From: Mesorhizobium huakuii
GTDB taxonomy: Bacteria > Pseudomonadota > Alphaproteobacteria > Rhizobiales > Rhizobiaceae
Assembly (NCBI RefSeq): GCF_030160235.1
Contig: NZ_BSNY01000018.1
Coordinates: 62,001 to 126,000 of the forward strand
Length of the DNA stretch: 64,000 nt
Direction: 5' to 3'
Shown here: positions 7,527 through 17,765 of the stretch, piece after piece
How positions within the stretch are numbered: the first letter of the stretch is position 1
Layout of the letters: each line of letters opens with the position of its first letter
Program-made: the position numbers and the translations under genes
Notes under the pieces: generated by a model
What the model was told of the DNA's origin: nothing
Databases searched by the model: none
What the model saw: the letters and a program-made list of their open reading frames with translations, nothing else

Positions 7527-8387
7527 ATGAGCGACACGGCCCTGGAAGCGGTGCTTCGGCGCGACCGCACGGTGGTGATGGCCGCGCTCGTCGTGATCGC
7601 GGTGCTCGCCTGGGCCTATGTGCTGTGGCTCGCCGTCCACATGGCCATGCCCGCGTCCACGATGCCGGCCGGAGCGAGCGGCGATATGGCCGCAATGGAC
7701 ATGTCGAACATGGACATGGCTGGCATGGATGTGGGCGCCGCCATGGCGCCCGGCTTCCGGGCCTGGGCACCCGCCGATTTCGTTTTCATTTTCACCATGT
7801 GGGCGGTGATGATGGTCGGCATGATGACGCCTTCGGTCGCGCCGCTGCTGCTGCTCTATGCCGGCATCGGCCGCAAGGCGCAGGCGGATGGTCGCCCCAT
7901 CGCTTCGACCGGATGGTTTTTCACCGGCTATCTCGCCGTCTGGATCGTCTTCAGCATCGCCGCGACCGGCGCGCAATGGCTGCTCGTCCGCCTGGCACTG
8001 CTCGATCCTTCGATGGCGACCGACAGCACGATCCTCGGCGGCCTCGTCCTGATCGGCGCCGGGCTCTATCAATGGACGCCGATCAAGGGCGTCTGCTTGC
8101 GCCAATGCCAGGGGCCGATCGGGTTCCTGATGAGCCATGGCGGGTTCCGTTCCGCGCCGGTCGGCGCGATTCGGCTGGGTATCGATCACGGCCTCTATTG
8201 TCTGGGCTGCTGCTGGGCGCTGATGGCCCTGCTGTTCGTCGGCGGCGTCATGAACATCCTGTGGATCGCCGGTATCGCTATCCTCGTTCTCCTGGAGAAG
8301 ACGGCCACGAGCGGGCCGTTGATATCGCGCATCTCCGGCGCGCTGATGGTGGCAGCCGGAGTGTGGTTGATGGCGCGTGCGTTTTGA
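7527..8387 (+). CDS. DUF2182 integral membrane protein with Met-rich loop
   Basis: The 286-residue product has about seven membrane helices and the DUF2182 landmarks MWAVMMVGMMTP (91-102), KGVCLRQCQGP with Cys190 and Cys194, and YCLGCCW with Cys225, 228 and 229. Between helices 1 and 2 (residues 39-73) is an extracytoplasmic loop with ten methionines, many as MDM or MxxM, a pattern known from copper(I)-binding proteins. The gene follows the DUF1326 gene in one operon. A role in copper or other soft-metal handling is inference from the loop and the cysteines; the family has no settled function. Confidence 0.88.
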   Translation: MSDTALEAVLRRDRTVVMAALVVIAVLAWAYVLWLAVHMAMPASTMPAGASGDMAAMDMSNMDMAGMDVGAAMAPGFRAWAPADFVFIFTMWAVMMVGMMTPSVAPLLLLYAGIGRKAQADGRPIASTGWFFTGYLAVWIVFSIAATGAQWLLVRLALLDPSMATDSTILGGLVLIGAGLYQWTPIKGVCLRQCQGPIGFLMSHGGFRSAPVGAIRLGIDHGLYCLGCCWALMALLFVGGVMNILWIAGIAILVLLEKTATSGPLISRISGALMVAAGVWLMARAF

Positions 8388-8769
8388 CTGCGCAGGTCCG
8401 ATGACAGTGTTCGGACGTGCCAATTCATCCGATATCGAGATCAGGGACGCCAAGCTGGTGCCAGGGATGGACTTCGCCGCTGGTCCGCATTTGCGTTGAA
8501 TGCGCTTTGCCGACTTTATTCGCGCCGTGACTAAATTGCGGGCGCGTTTGTCTGCAATTCGGGCATTTCAGGCAATCGATTTTCAAAGACGTTGGGATTC
8601 GGTCATTTCCCTTGACCTCACAGGAATTATCGCCTTCGATGCTGTTCGTGAATGGGAGGCGGCGCGTCGCTTACGATGCGGGATTCCGGGAATGGGCTGG
8701 AATGGGAGCTGCGTTCACACGGGAAAAAAGATCAGGTTTTGCCTGAAAACAGAAAAGGGTCTGTGGGTC
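8388..8769. other. Non-coding leader before aapJ
   Basis: This 382-base gap precedes the aap operon. A possible sigma-70 promoter is TTGACC at 8612-8617, 17 bases, then TTCGAT at 8635-8640, which would give a leader of about 120 bases. A 32-codon frame at 8401-8499 (MTVFGRANSSDIEI...) has no clear ribosome site or similarity and is not called as a gene. I see no tRNA or known riboswitch. Confidence 0.4.
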
Positions 8770-9798
8770 ATGAAACATACTGCTATCGGCATCCTTGGCG
8801 CCGCTACGCTTGGGTTTATGGCGTCGGCCGCGTCGGCGACGACGCTCGACACCGTCAAGGCGAAGGGCTTCATCCAGTGCGGTGTCTCGACGGGTCTGGC
8901 CGGCTTCTCGGCGCCGGACGACAAGGGCGACTGGCAGGGCATCGACGCGGATTTCTGCCGCGCTGTCGCGGCCGCCGTCTTCGGTGACGGCACCAAGGTC
9001 AAGTTCACGCCGCTCAGCGCCAAGGAGCGCTTCACCGCGCTGCAGTCCGGCGAGGTCGACATCCTGTCGCGCAACACCACCTGGACCATCAATCGCGACA
9101 CGGCGCTTGGCCTGAATTTCGTCGGCACCACCTACTATGACGGCCAGGGCTTCATGATCAACGCCAAGAAGCTGCCGGGCGTCAATTCGGCGCTCCAGCT
9201 CTCGGGCGCGGCCGTCTGCGTGCAGAGCGGCACCACGACCGAGCTCAACCTCGCCGACTACTTCAAGGCGAACAAGATGGAGTACAATCCGGTCGTCTTC
9301 GAGAAGCTCGAAGAGGTCAACGCCGCCTATGACGCCGGCCGCTGCGACGTCTACACCACCGACCAGTCGGGCCTTTACGGCATCCGCCTGACGCTGGGCT
9401 CGCCGGCGGATCACGTCGTGCTGCCCGAGATCATCTCCAAGGAGCCGCTCGGACCGGCTGTGCGCCAGGGCGACGACCAGTGGTACCACATCGTCAAGTG
9501 GACCTATTTCGCGCTGCTTGACGCCGAGGAGCTCGGCATCACCAAGGCCAATGTCGATGAGATGAAGAACTCGGCCAGCCCGGAGATCAAGCGTGTTCTC
9601 GGCCAGGAAGCCGACACCAAGATCGGTACCGATCTCGGCGTTTCCAATGACTGGGTCGTCAACATCGTCAAGGCCGTCGGCAACTACGGCGAAATGTTCG
9701 ATCGCAATGTCGGCTCGGGCAGCCCGCTCAAGATCGCGCGCGGCATCAATGCGCTGTGGACCAAGGGCGGCCTGCAATACGCTCCGCCGATCCGCTGA
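8770..9798 (+). CDS. aapJ: General L-amino-acid ABC transporter, periplasmic binding protein
   Basis: The 342-residue protein is the solute-binding subunit of the Aap system, which imports a broad range of L-amino acids in rhizobia. Residues 1-23 form a signal peptide (ending SASA). The mature part starts TTLDTVKAKGFIQCGVSTGL and contains the family-3 binding-protein stretch SAKERFTALQSGEVDILSRN and TYYDGQGFMI. The length and sequence are typical of AapJ. It is first in aapJQMP and is followed by an intercistronic hairpin, which usually keeps the binding protein in excess over the membrane parts. Confidence 0.95.
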   Translation: MKHTAIGILGAATLGFMASAASATTLDTVKAKGFIQCGVSTGLAGFSAPDDKGDWQGIDADFCRAVAAAVFGDGTKVKFTPLSAKERFTALQSGEVDILSRNTTWTINRDTALGLNFVGTTYYDGQGFMINAKKLPGVNSALQLSGAAVCVQSGTTTELNLADYFKANKMEYNPVVFEKLEEVNAAYDAGRCDVYTTDQSGLYGIRLTLGSPADHVVLPEIISKEPLGPAVRQGDDQWYHIVKWTYFALLDAEELGITKANVDEMKNSASPEIKRVLGQEADTKIGTDLGVSNDWVVNIVKAVGNYGEMFDRNVGSGSPLKIARGINALWTKGGLQYAPPIR

Positions 9799-9810
9799 CC
9801 GAAATGTGAT

Positions 9811-9836
9811 CCGGGAGGCAGATATCTGCCTTCCGG
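9811..9836 (+). other. Intercistronic hairpin between aapJ and aapQ
   Basis: CCGG and AGGCAGAT arms pair with ATCTGCCT and CCGG in a near-perfect inverted repeat with one mismatch at 9815/9832. The pyrimidine-rich tail lacks a clean T-run, so it looks like an mRNA 3'-end stabiliser or partial attenuator rather than a full terminator. Confidence 0.65.
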
Positions 9837-9860
9837 CTTCTCTTTTCAGGGGACGGATAC

Positions 9861-11048
9861 ATGGCATCGCAGGAAGTTCTTCGCGAGGAGTCCAGCAGGG
9901 CTTCCTTTATCAATGATCCGAAAGTCCGCAGTCTTTTCTTCCAGACGCTGGTCGTCATCGTCCTGTTCGGCTCCGTCTGGTGGATCGTGCAGAACGTCAT
10001 CGACAATCTGCAGCGCCTGCACATTGCCTCTGGCTTCGGATTCCTCAAGGGACGCGCCGGATTCGACATTTCGGATACGCCGATCGCCTATACGTCGGAC
10101 TCGACCTATGGTCGCGCTATCGTCGTCGGCCTGATCAACACCATCATCGTCGCCGTGGCCGGCATCATTACCGCCACGATCATCGGCTTCGTCATCGGCA
10201 TCGGCCGCCTGTCGCACAACTGGCTGATCCAGAAGATCTGCACGGTCTATGTCGAGGTCTTCCGCAACATCCCGCCGCTGCTGGTCATCTTCTTCTGGTA
10301 TTCCGGCGTGCTCGCCGTGCTGCCGGCGCCGCGCGACAGCTATCATCTGCCCTTCGGCTCCTTCCTCAACCAGCGTGGCTTCTACTTTCCCCGCCCGGTC
10401 TGGGGCGAGGGCTCCTGGCTGATCTTCGTCGCTTTGCTTGTCGGCATCGCCATGGCGTGGTTCGTCGCCCGCACGGCGCGCCAGCGGCAGATGGCGACAG
10501 GCCAGCAATTTCCGGTGCTCTGGACCTCGGTGGCGCTGATCGTTGGCCTGCCATTGCTCGCCTACGTGCTGAGCGGCTTTCCGCTGAGCTTTGATCTTCC
10601 CAAGCAATCGACCTTCAATCTGACCGGCGGCTTTCAGGTCAAGCCGGAGTTCCTGTCGCTCTATCTGGCGCTGTCCTGCTACACGGCGGCCTTCATCGCC
10701 GAGATTGTGCGCGCCGGCATCAGGGGCGTCAGCAAGGGCCAGACCGAGGCGGCGGCGGCGCTTGGGCTGCGGTCCGGTTCGATCTTGCGGCTGGTTGTCG
10801 TGCCGCAGGCCATGCGCATCGTCATCCCGCCGCTGACCAGCCAGTATCTCAACCTGACCAAGAACTCCTCGCTGGCGATCGCCATCGGCTATCCGGACCT
10901 GACGGCAACCGCCGGCACGGTTCTGAACCAGACCGGACAGGCGGTCGAAGGCGTGCTGATCATGATGATCGCCTATCTCATACTCAGCTTGGTGACCTCG
11001 GCCGTCATGAACGTGGTCAACGCCAGAATGGCGCTGGTGGAAAGGTAG
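9861..11048 (+). CDS. aapQ: General L-amino-acid ABC transporter, permease AapQ
   Basis: This 395-residue inner-membrane protein is one of the two permeases of the Aap importer. It has an N-terminal helix (about 28-48), then a large His/Glu/Gln-type permease domain. The cytoplasmic EAA loop that docks on the ATPase reads [18 protein letters not shown], about residue 290. The long insert between the first helices and the core is characteristic of AapQ/AapM. It starts after a GGGGACGGAT region and ends 4 bases before aapM. Confidence 0.94.
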   Translation: MASQEVLREESSRASFINDPKVRSLFFQTLVVIVLFGSVWWIVQNVIDNLQRLHIASGFGFLKGRAGFDISDTPIAYTSDSTYGRAIVVGLINTIIVAVAGIITATIIGFVIGIGRLSHNWLIQKICTVYVEVFRNIPPLLVIFFWYSGVLAVLPAPRDSYHLPFGSFLNQRGFYFPRPVWGEGSWLIFVALLVGIAMAWFVARTARQRQMATGQQFPVLWTSVALIVGLPLLAYVLSGFPLSFDLPKQSTFNLTGGFQVKPEFLSLYLALSCYTAAFIAEIVRAGIRGVSKGQTEAAAALGLRSGSILRLVVVPQAMRIVIPPLTSQYLNLTKNSSLAIAIGYPDLTATAGTVLNQTGQAVEGVLIMMIAYLILSLVTSAVMNVVNARMALVER

Positions 11049-11052
11049 AGCC

Positions 11053-12210
11053 ATGCAGGAACACGATATGTCCTGGGTGCGCACCGAGATGGCCCTGGCG
11101 CAGGCTGCGCCGGCCAGCGTGCGCGGTCCGGTGGCCTGGGTGCGCAAGAACCTGGTCGGCACGGTCGGCGACACCATCATGACGATTCTCGGCATCGCCA
11201 TCGTCGCCTGGATCCTGCCGCAGGTGATCAACTGGGCGTTCATCAATGCCGTGTGGACCGGGCCGGACCGCACGGTGTGCGCGACCGTCGCACAAGGCGG
11301 CATTCAGCCGGATGGCTGGACGGGCGCCTGCTGGGCCTTCGTCAACGCCAAGTTCGGCCAGTTCATGTTCGGCACCTATCCGATCGAGGAACGCTGGCGG
11401 CCGATCCTGGTTGCCATCCTGTTCGTGGTGCTGCTGGTGCCGATGCTGATCCCGCGTGTGCCGCGCAAGGGTCTGAACGCCATCCTGCTCTTCCTGATGC
11501 TGCCGATCGTCTCGTTCTTCCTGCTGATCGGCGGCGTGTTCGGCCTGCCGCATGTCGAGACCTCGCGCTGGGGCGGCCTGCTGGTCACGCTCAGCCTGTC
11601 CTTCGTCGGCATTGCCGTGTCTTTGCCGTTGGGCACCGTGCTGGCGCTCGGCCGGCGTTCGAAGATGCCGATCGTCAAGACCCTGTGCGTGGTCTTCATC
11701 GAAACGGTGCGCGGCATCCCGCTGATCACCGTCCTGTTCTTCGTCAGCGTCATGCTGCCGCTGTTCCTGCCGGCGGGCGTCACTTTCGACAAGTTCCTGC
11801 GGGCGCTGATCGGCGTGTCGCTGTTTGCCGCCGCCTATATGGCCGAAGTCGTGCGCGGCGGCCTGCAGGCGATCCCCAAGGGCCAATATGAAGGCGCCGA
11901 TTCGCTCGGCCTCGGCTACTGGCAGAAGATGGGGCTGATCGTGCTGCCGCAGGCCCTGAAGCTGGTCATTCCCGGCATCGTCAACACCTTCATAGGCATG
12001 TTCAAGGACACCAGCCTGGTCCTCATCATCTCGATGTTCGACCTGCTTGGCGTCGTCAAGCAGAACTTCTCGGACGCCAATTGGGCAACGCCGCAGACGG
12101 CCAGGTCCGGCCTGGTGTTCGCCGCCTTCGTCTTCTGGCTGTTCTGCTTCGGCATGTCGCGCTATTCAATGTACACGGAACGCCGGCTCGACACCGGCCA
12201 CAAACGCTAA
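11053..12210 (+). CDS. aapM: General L-amino-acid ABC transporter, permease AapM
   Basis: The 385-residue protein is the second permease subunit. It resembles AapQ in layout: a soluble N-terminus, a helix at about 35-55, an extracytoplasmic insert with two cysteines, and the C-terminal permease core with the EAA loop [20 protein letters not shown]. It would pair with AapQ to form the membrane channel. The gene is tightly packed behind aapQ and is followed after 22 bases by aapP. Confidence 0.94.
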   Translation: MQEHDMSWVRTEMALAQAAPASVRGPVAWVRKNLVGTVGDTIMTILGIAIVAWILPQVINWAFINAVWTGPDRTVCATVAQGGIQPDGWTGACWAFVNAKFGQFMFGTYPIEERWRPILVAILFVVLLVPMLIPRVPRKGLNAILLFLMLPIVSFFLLIGGVFGLPHVETSRWGGLLVTLSLSFVGIAVSLPLGTVLALGRRSKMPIVKTLCVVFIETVRGIPLITVLFFVSVMLPLFLPAGVTFDKFLRALIGVSLFAAAYMAEVVRGGLQAIPKGQYEGADSLGLGYWQKMGLIVLPQALKLVIPGIVNTFIGMFKDTSLVLIISMFDLLGVVKQNFSDANWATPQTARSGLVFAAFVFWLFCFGMSRYSMYTERRLDTGHKR

Positions 12211-12232
12211 CAAAAGATAAGGGGAACCCATC

Positions 12233-13036
12233 ATGGCCACCGAAAACGCCGTCAGCGCCGAAGAGATCAAGGTCAACGCCGCCAAGATGCACATCTCGAC
12301 CACCGATGTCGCCATCGACATCATCGCCATGCACAAATGGTACGGCGAGTTCCATGTGCTGAAGGACATCAACCTGAAGGTGATGCGCGGCGAGCGCATC
12401 GTCATCTGCGGCCCGTCGGGTTCCGGCAAATCGACGATGATCCGCTGCATCAACCGGCTGGAAGAGCACCAGAAGGGCAAGATCATCGTCGACGGCAAGG
12501 AACTCACCAACGATCTGAAGAAGATCGATGAGGTGCGCCGCGAGGTCGGCATGGTGTTCCAGCACTTCAACCTGTTCCCGCACCTGACCATCCTGGAGAA
12601 CTGCACGCTGGCACCGATCTGGGTGCGCAAGACACCGAAGAAACAGGCGGAAGAGATCGCCATGCATTTCCTCAAGCGCGTGAAAATCCCGGAGCAGGCC
12701 AACAAATATCCTGGCCAGCTCTCCGGCGGCCAGCAGCAGCGCGTGGCGATCGCGCGCTCGCTGTGCATGAACCCACGCATCATGCTGTTCGATGAGCCGA
12801 CCTCGGCGCTCGACCCGGAAATGATCAAGGAAGTCCTGGAGACCATGGTTGGCCTGGCTGAGGAAGGCATGACCATGCTGTGCGTCACGCACGAAATGGG
12901 TTTTGCCCGCAAGGTCGCCAACCGCGTGATCTTCATGGATCAGGGCCAGATCGTCGAGCAGAACACGCCGGCCGAGTTCTTCGACCACCCGCGCCACGAG
13001 CGCACGAAACTGTTCCTCAGCCAGATCCTGCACTGA
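12233..13036 (+). CDS. aapP: General L-amino-acid ABC transporter, ATP-binding protein
   Basis: This 267-residue protein is the ATPase of the Aap importer. It has Walker [10 protein letters not shown] (about 62-70), the Q-loop region [11 protein letters not shown], the signature LSGGQQQR (about 163-170), Walker [13 protein letters not shown] and the switch histidine in [12 protein letters not shown]. Residues 1-30 are an extra N-terminal tail typical of AapP. AAGGGGAACCCATC precedes the ATG. A strong terminator follows, closing the operon. Confidence 0.95.
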   Translation: MATENAVSAEEIKVNAAKMHISTTDVAIDIIAMHKWYGEFHVLKDINLKVMRGERIVICGPSGSGKSTMIRCINRLEEHQKGKIIVDGKELTNDLKKIDEVRREVGMVFQHFNLFPHLTILENCTLAPIWVRKTPKKQAEEIAMHFLKRVKIPEQANKYPGQLSGGQQQRVAIARSLCMNPRIMLFDEPTSALDPEMIKEVLETMVGLAEEGMTMLCVTHEMGFARKVANRVIFMDQGQIVEQNTPAEFFDHPRHERTKLFLSQILH

Positions 13037-13055
13037 GCGGTTCCACACCGAGCGC

Positions 13056-13090
13056 AAGAGCCCGGCCGCAATGCGGCCGGGCTCTTTGCT
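13056..13090 (+). terminator. Rho-independent terminator of aapJQMP
   Basis: A perfect 14-base stem (13056-13069 with 13073-13086) closes on a 3-base AAT loop and is followed by TTTGCTT. It begins about 20 bases after the aapP stop. Confidence 0.9.
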
Positions 13091-13129
13091 TATGGATCTG
13101 CTGATGCGATTGGCGGCGAGGCGTCATCG

Positions 13130-13795
13130 ATGAGAAAAGTCCTGCGCTTCCTCTCCATGGTGCTGGCCGCGATCGTGCTTGCGGCGACCCTCGGCACGCT
13201 GGTGCCACGCCCGCTCTGGCCGGCGGCGTCGGCGAGCGAGGGCACGCGGCGCATTTTGGTTCTGAAGAACCCGATCCATACCGATATCGCCATTCCGGTG
13301 GATGATGCCGTGCGCAAGCGCTTCCACTTCCTGGCAGACGCCGGACTGCCTTCCGATGCGCCCGAAGTGCGCTACATCATCTTCGGCTGGGGCGGCCGCG
13401 CCTTCTATCTGGAAACACCGACCTGGGCCGAGCTCAAGGCCATTCCGGTGATGAAGGCGCTGACTCTCGACACCTCGGTCATGCATGTCGATATCGCCGG
13501 CGCTATCGTCGAACCGCATCCCGATGTCGCCGGTTTCGACATTGGCGATGATCAGTTCGCGGCACTGCTCGATTTCATCGAGGCCAGTTTTCAGCAGGGG
13601 CCTGGCGGCCCGATCGTCATCGAGAATGCCGCCTATTCCAGATTCGACCGCTTCTACGAGGCCAACGGCCATTTCAACGCACTGGTCGGCTGCAACACCT
13701 GGACGGCGGCGGCGTTGCGTGCCGGCGGCCTGCGCACCGGCTGGTGGAACCCGCTGCCCGTGTCGCTGGGGTGGTCGATGCGGCTGTACAATTAG
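13130..13795 (+). CDS. DUF2459 (TIGR02117-type) exported protein
   Basis: The 221-residue product has one N-terminal membrane segment or uncleaved signal (residues 7-27) and then the DUF2459 fold, recognisable by NPIHTDIAIPV, IIFGWGGRAFYLETPTW and a C-terminal block NALVGCNTWTAAALRAGG. Several members lie in urease gene regions, but no urease gene is here. Conserved His, Cys and Asn residues suggest an NlpC/P60-like cysteine hydrolase layout, which is inference. It stands alone behind the aap terminator. Confidence 0.82.
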   Translation: MRKVLRFLSMVLAAIVLAATLGTLVPRPLWPAASASEGTRRILVLKNPIHTDIAIPVDDAVRKRFHFLADAGLPSDAPEVRYIIFGWGGRAFYLETPTWAELKAIPVMKALTLDTSVMHVDIAGAIVEPHPDVAGFDIGDDQFAALLDFIEASFQQGPGGPIVIENAAYSRFDRFYEANGHFNALVGCNTWTAAALRAGGLRTGWWNPLPVSLGWSMRLYN

Positions 13796-13834
13796 CTTCG
13801 TTACACAGGCGAACCGCCGAGCCGGGTCTGGGTT

Positions 13835-15070
13835 TCAGCGCCGGATGATTTTCTGCGGCTCCCAGCCATAGAGCCAGTCGAGGTCCGTGGCGAGGCTGTC
13901 CGGGGAGCGAATTTTCAGGAATAGGTTGCGAGCAACCGCCACCGGCCCCGCGGCATGCCAAGCCAAGCGGTTAATGGCGCCGCGACGAGCCACTTTCGCA
14001 ACGCGGGGCCGTCGAAGATTCTCCCAGGTTCGAAGACTTGCCGGATCGGCTCGCAAGTCGGCAATGACGCTCGCAAGCGTCGCTGCGTCCTCGATCGCCA
14101 TTGCCGCCCCTTGCGCCGCGAACGGCGTCATCGCATGCGCGGCATCGCCGATCAGCGCGATGCCGGCCGGCATTGTCCAGGGCTGCTTCTGTTCGACGGT
14201 ATGCAGCGGCCAGGTCAGCCACGGGCCGGCCTGTTCCACAAGCTTCACGAGTCCTGGCGCGGTGCCGCGCATGGCGGTGGCCAGGATGCCGGGGTCGGCA
14301 TGGCCGGACCAGCCCTCGGCGATGCGCTCGCCTTTGGTGAAGGCGACGAGATTGAAGGCGTCGCCCTTGCTGACGGGATAGGCGACCATGTGGAAACCCG
14401 GATGCAGGAAAGTCGTGACGCAATCGGCCGCGCCGATCGCGGCGAAGGCTCGCCCGGCGCTGCTGTCGGCCGCGACGGTGGTGCGCCAGGCCAGCTCTCC
14501 CGAAAAACGGCTTCTCGGCGATGCCATCCTCTTTGCATCGACAAGCCCGCGCACCGACGACCAGACCCCATCGGCGCCGACCAGCAAGGAGCCCCGTTCC
14601 TCTGCCGTCTTGCCGCCGATCTCGACGTTCGCCGAGACACCATGGCTGCCGGTCGCAATTGTTTGGACGCGCGCCCCTAGGGTGAGATGGACATCGGGCA
14701 TCTCTGCCACACGTGCCATCAGCGCGCTCTGCAGGTCGGCCCGATGGGCGACGAGATAGGGAGCGCCCCAGCGGTCTTCACCCGACTGCCCCAACGCCAC
14801 ATGCGCCAATTCGCGCAACGTCCTCGCATCCCTGAGCACCACGGCCTCCGGCCGCACCGCCGCCGGCAGCAGCCCATCGAGCACGCCGAGGCGACGCAGG
14901 ATGCGTGTCGCGTTGGGAGAAAGCTGGAGGCCGGCGCCTACGGCTCCCAGGCGCGCCGCTTGTTCGAATACCTGCACAGGGTAGCCGCGTCCGGCAAAAG
15001 CAAGTGCCGCGGTCAGCCCGGCCACGCCCGCTCCGGCGATGACGATCTGCCGTGAGCGCTTGTCGTCCAT
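13835..15070 (-). CDS. FAD-dependent aromatic-type monooxygenase
   Basis: This 411-residue protein is a class-A flavoprotein monooxygenase of the salicylate-hydroxylase group. It has the FAD dinucleotide motif AGAGVAGL (11-18), an acidic strand end in VQVFEQ, the middle motif LLVGADGVWSSVR and the second FAD motif IGDAAHAMTPFAAQGA. It would hydroxylate an aromatic or related ring using NAD(P)H and oxygen in the cytoplasm. The gene follows a small zinc-finger gene by 19 bases on the same strand. No ring-cleavage gene is near, so the substrate is open. Confidence 0.88.
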   Translation of the reverse strand: MDDKRSRQIVIAGAGVAGLTAALAFAGRGYPVQVFEQAARLGAVGAGLQLSPNATRILRRLGVLDGLLPAAVRPEAVVLRDARTLRELAHVALGQSGEDRWGAPYLVAHRADLQSALMARVAEMPDVHLTLGARVQTIATGSHGVSANVEIGGKTAEERGSLLVGADGVWSSVRGLVDAKRMASPRSRFSGELAWRTTVAADSSAGRAFAAIGAADCVTTFLHPGFHMVAYPVSKGDAFNLVAFTKGERIAEGWSGHADPGILATAMRGTAPGLVKLVEQAGPWLTWPLHTVEQKQPWTMPAGIALIGDAAHAMTPFAAQGAAMAIEDAATLASVIADLRADPASLRTWENLRRPRVAKVARRGAINRLAWHAAGPVAVARNLFLKIRSPDSLATDLDWLYGWEPQKIIRR

Positions 15071-15089
15071 CAGGTCCGTCGGGAAAGAA

Positions 15090-15335
15090 TCAGGCGGCCT
15101 GGTCGATGTAGAGGCAGCCTGCCGGCAGCGTTTCGGTCGCCTTCAGCTTCGGCGAGTAGCGATAGAGCGTCGAGCAGTAGGGGCAGACTTTCTCATTGTC
15201 GTCGCCCATGTCGAGAAACACATGCGGGTGGTCGAAAGGCGGATTGGCGCCCGTGCACATGAATTCCTTGACCCCGATGTCGATCGCCGGATGGCCGGCA
15301 TCGTTCTGGAAATGGGGAATGGAACCGCCTGCCAT
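15090..15335 (-). CDS. Small zinc-finger (zf-CHCC) protein
   Basis: The 81-residue protein matches the zf-CHCC family, related to the mitochondrial complex I subunit NDUFS6. Zinc ligands are a cysteine in EFMCTGANPPFDHPH with its histidines and the pair in VCPYCSTLYRY. Members are common in alphaproteobacteria and probably act in complex I or as small structural proteins. The ATG at 15335 (MAGGSIPHF) follows AAGGAGACGACG. It may be co-transcribed with the monooxygenase gene behind it. Confidence 0.85.
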   Translation of the reverse strand: MAGGSIPHFQNDAGHPAIDIGVKEFMCTGANPPFDHPHVFLDMGDDNEKVCPYCSTLYRYSPKLKATETLPAGCLYIDQAA

Positions 15336-15563
15336 CGTCGTCTCCTTAACGCAGTCTCGCATGCATCTGGATCATAACAGGTCTCTTTGCAAGATCGATG
15401 AAATGAAACTGTCGCAAAAGCCTGTCAGAGGATAAGTTGAGCCGGTTAAGCGTGTGACCGCGGATGCCAAGCGATTCCGCGACCGATCACGCTTCACAAA
15501 GGCATGTTAGAGCGTTCATCGCCATCTGGTGGCGCTCCAAGGGAACGGTTGTGGGCAGGGACA

Positions 15564-17765
15564 ATGAACGAACTGAAGCCGGTGCAGAGCGAATTCGTCA
15601 ACGTCGAGGTGGCCAGTTCAGAGGGCGGTAACCCGGATCGCTTCGTCAACCGTGAGTTTTCCTGGCTGCAGTTCAATCGCCGCGTGCTCGAGGAATCGCT
15701 GAACACCCACCATCCGCTGCTGGAGCGTGTCCGCTTCCTGTCGATCTCGGCCGCCAATCTCGACGAATTCTTCATGGTGCGCGTCGCCGGCCTCGCCGGC
15801 CAGGTGCGCGAAGGCATCACGCTCAAGAGCCCCGACGGCCGCACCCCCGAACAGCAACTCGAACAGTTGCTGCGCGAGGTCGAGCGGCTGCAGGAAGACC
15901 AGCAGAAGAGCCTTTCGGCGCTCACCGTGCTGCTCAACAAGGAAGGTATCGAGAGCATAACGCGCGATGCGTTGACCAAGGACGAGAAGGTCTGGCTGGA
16001 AGACCATTTCCAGGACCAGGTGTTCCCGGTGCTCACCCCGCTGTCGATCGACCCGGCGCATCCGTTCCCGTTCATCCCCAATCTCGGCTTCTCGATGGCT
16101 TTGCAACTGCGCCACCGCAAGAATGGCGAGGAGATGAGCGCGCTCCTGCGCCTGCCGGTGGCGCTGAAGCGCTTCATCCGGCTTCCCGATCGCAAGCACC
16201 ATGTCCGCTTCATCCCGCTGGAGGAGGCGGTCGGTCTCTATATCGGCAAGCTGTTTCCAGGCTATGAGGTCAAGGGTTCCGGCACATTCCGTATCATCCG
16301 CGACAGCGATATCGAGGTCGAGGAGGAGTCCGAGGACCTTGTGCGCCTGTTCGAGACGGCGCTGAAGCGCCGCCGCCGCGGGTCGGTGATCCGTATCGAG
16401 TTCGACCGGCTGATGCCTGGCGAATTGCGCGAGTTCGTCGCGGGCGAGCTTGGCGTCTCGTCGAGCCGCATCAGCGTCTTGACCGGTCCGCTGGCGCTCA
16501 GCCAGATCTCCGAGATCGTCTCCGTTCCGCGCGACGACCTGAAGTTCACGCCCTACAACCCGCGCTTTCCCGAACGCATCCGCGAGCATGGCGGCGACTG
16601 CTTTGCCGCCATCCGCGAGAAGGACATCGTCGTCCACCATCCCTACGAATCCTTCGACGTCGTCGTGCAGTTCCTGCGCCAGGCGATGGCTGACCCCGAA
16701 GTGGTGGCGATCAAGCAGACGCTCTACCGCACCTCCAACGACAGCCCCATCGTGCGCGCGCTGGTCGACGCGGCCGAAGCCGGCAAGTCGGTGACCGCTC
16801 TTGTCGAGCTCAAGGCGCGCTTCGACGAGGAGGCCAACATCCGCTGGGCGCGCGACCTCGAGCGCGCCGGCGTGCAGGTCGTGTTCGGCTTCCTCGAATT
16901 GAAGACCCACGCGAAAATGTCGCTGGTTGTGCGGCGCGAGGATGGCAAGCTGCGCAACTACGTGCATCTGGGCACCGGCAACTACCATCCGGTCACCGCG
17001 CGTATCTACACCGACCTGTCCTTCTTCACCACCGATCCGACGATCGCCCGCGACGTCGCCCAGCTGTTCAATTTCATCACCGGCTATGCCGAGCCGACCG
17101 CCGAAATGCGGCTGGCGATCTCGCCGTTCACGCTGCGGAACCGCATCCTGCAGCACATTTCCGACGAAGTCGCCCATGCGCTGGAAGGAAAGCCGGCGCG
17201 CATCTGGATGAAGATGAACGCGCTTGTCGATCCGATCATCATCGACGCGCTTTACGACGCCAGCCGCGCGGGGGTGGAAATCGATCTCGTCGTGCGCGGC
17301 ATATGCTGCCTGCGGCCGCAGGTGCCGGGCCTGTCGGAGAACATCAGGGTCAAGTCGATCGTCGGCCGCTTCCTCGAACACAGCCGCATCTATTGTTTCG
17401 GCAACGGCCATGGCCTGCCGTCGGACGAGGCTATCGTCTACATCTCCTCCGCCGATCTGATGCCGCGCAATCTCGACCGCCGCGTCGAGACCATGGTGCC
17501 GATCACCAATCCAACTGTGCATGAACAGGTTTTGGGCCAGATCATGCTGGGCAACATCATGGACAATCAGCAAAGTTTCGACGTATTGGCTGATGGAACC
17601 TCCCGGCGCGTGGTGCTGGAAGAGGGCGAGGAACCGTTCAACGCGCAGGAATATTTCATGACCAATCCGAGCCTGTCGGGACGGGGTGACGCGCTGAAGT
17701 CGCATGCGCCCAAGCGCATTGCGCAGTTCAAGCGCCGCAAGAAGAACGCTGCAGCGTCCACCTGA
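15564..17765 (+). CDS. ppk1: Polyphosphate kinase 1
   Basis: The 733-residue enzyme makes polyphosphate from ATP. The PPK1 N-terminal domain opens [17 protein letters not shown], a diagnostic stretch. The two catalytic histidines are His449 (LELKTHAKM) and His606 ([10 protein letters not shown]), 157 residues apart, exactly as between the two histidines in the E. coli enzyme. The length is normal for alphaproteobacteria. The ATG at 15564 follows GGCAGGGACA; a start 20 codons upstream is less likely. Its stop overlaps the ppx start by one base, so kinase and phosphatase are made from one message. Confidence 0.96.
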   Translation: MNELKPVQSEFVNVEVASSEGGNPDRFVNREFSWLQFNRRVLEESLNTHHPLLERVRFLSISAANLDEFFMVRVAGLAGQVREGITLKSPDGRTPEQQLEQLLREVERLQEDQQKSLSALTVLLNKEGIESITRDALTKDEKVWLEDHFQDQVFPVLTPLSIDPAHPFPFIPNLGFSMALQLRHRKNGEEMSALLRLPVALKRFIRLPDRKHHVRFIPLEEAVGLYIGKLFPGYEVKGSGTFRIIRDSDIEVEEESEDLVRLFETALKRRRRGSVIRIEFDRLMPGELREFVAGELGVSSSRISVLTGPLALSQISEIVSVPRDDLKFTPYNPRFPERIREHGGDCFAAIREKDIVVHHPYESFDVVVQFLRQAMADPEVVAIKQTLYRTSNDSPIVRALVDAAEAGKSVTALVELKARFDEEANIRWARDLERAGVQVVFGFLELKTHAKMSLVVRREDGKLRNYVHLGTGNYHPVTARIYTDLSFFTTDPTIARDVAQLFNFITGYAEPTAEMRLAISPFTLRNRILQHISDEVAHALEGKPARIWMKMNALVDPIIIDALYDASRAGVEIDLVVRGICCLRPQVPGLSENIRVKSIVGRFLEHSRIYCFGNGHGLPSDEAIVYISSADLMPRNLDRRVETMVPITNPTVHEQVLGQIMLGNIMDNQQSFDVLADGTSRRVVLEEGEEPFNAQEYFMTNPSLSGRGDALKSHAPKRIAQFKRRKKNAAAST

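Noticed and set aside
6774-8453. Very long minus-strand open frame over the DUF1326 and DUF2182 genes
   Set aside because: It is Arg/His/Asp-rich without any domain pattern, while the plus strand codes for two recognised families; it is a GC-driven shadow.
8401-8499. Short frame MTVFGRANSSDIEI (32 codons) behind the DUF2182 gene
   Set aside because: No ribosome site and no recognisable similarity; left as uncalled.
15410-15440. Possible Pho box (CTGTCGC and CCTGTCAG) upstream of ppk1
   Set aside because: The two CTGTC units are 13 bases apart, not the 11 of a PhoB site, and only one unit matches well.
15618-17705. Long minus-strand open frame over ppk1
   Set aside because: Antisense shadow of a conserved gene, with His/Arg/Asp-rich composition and no recognisable fold.
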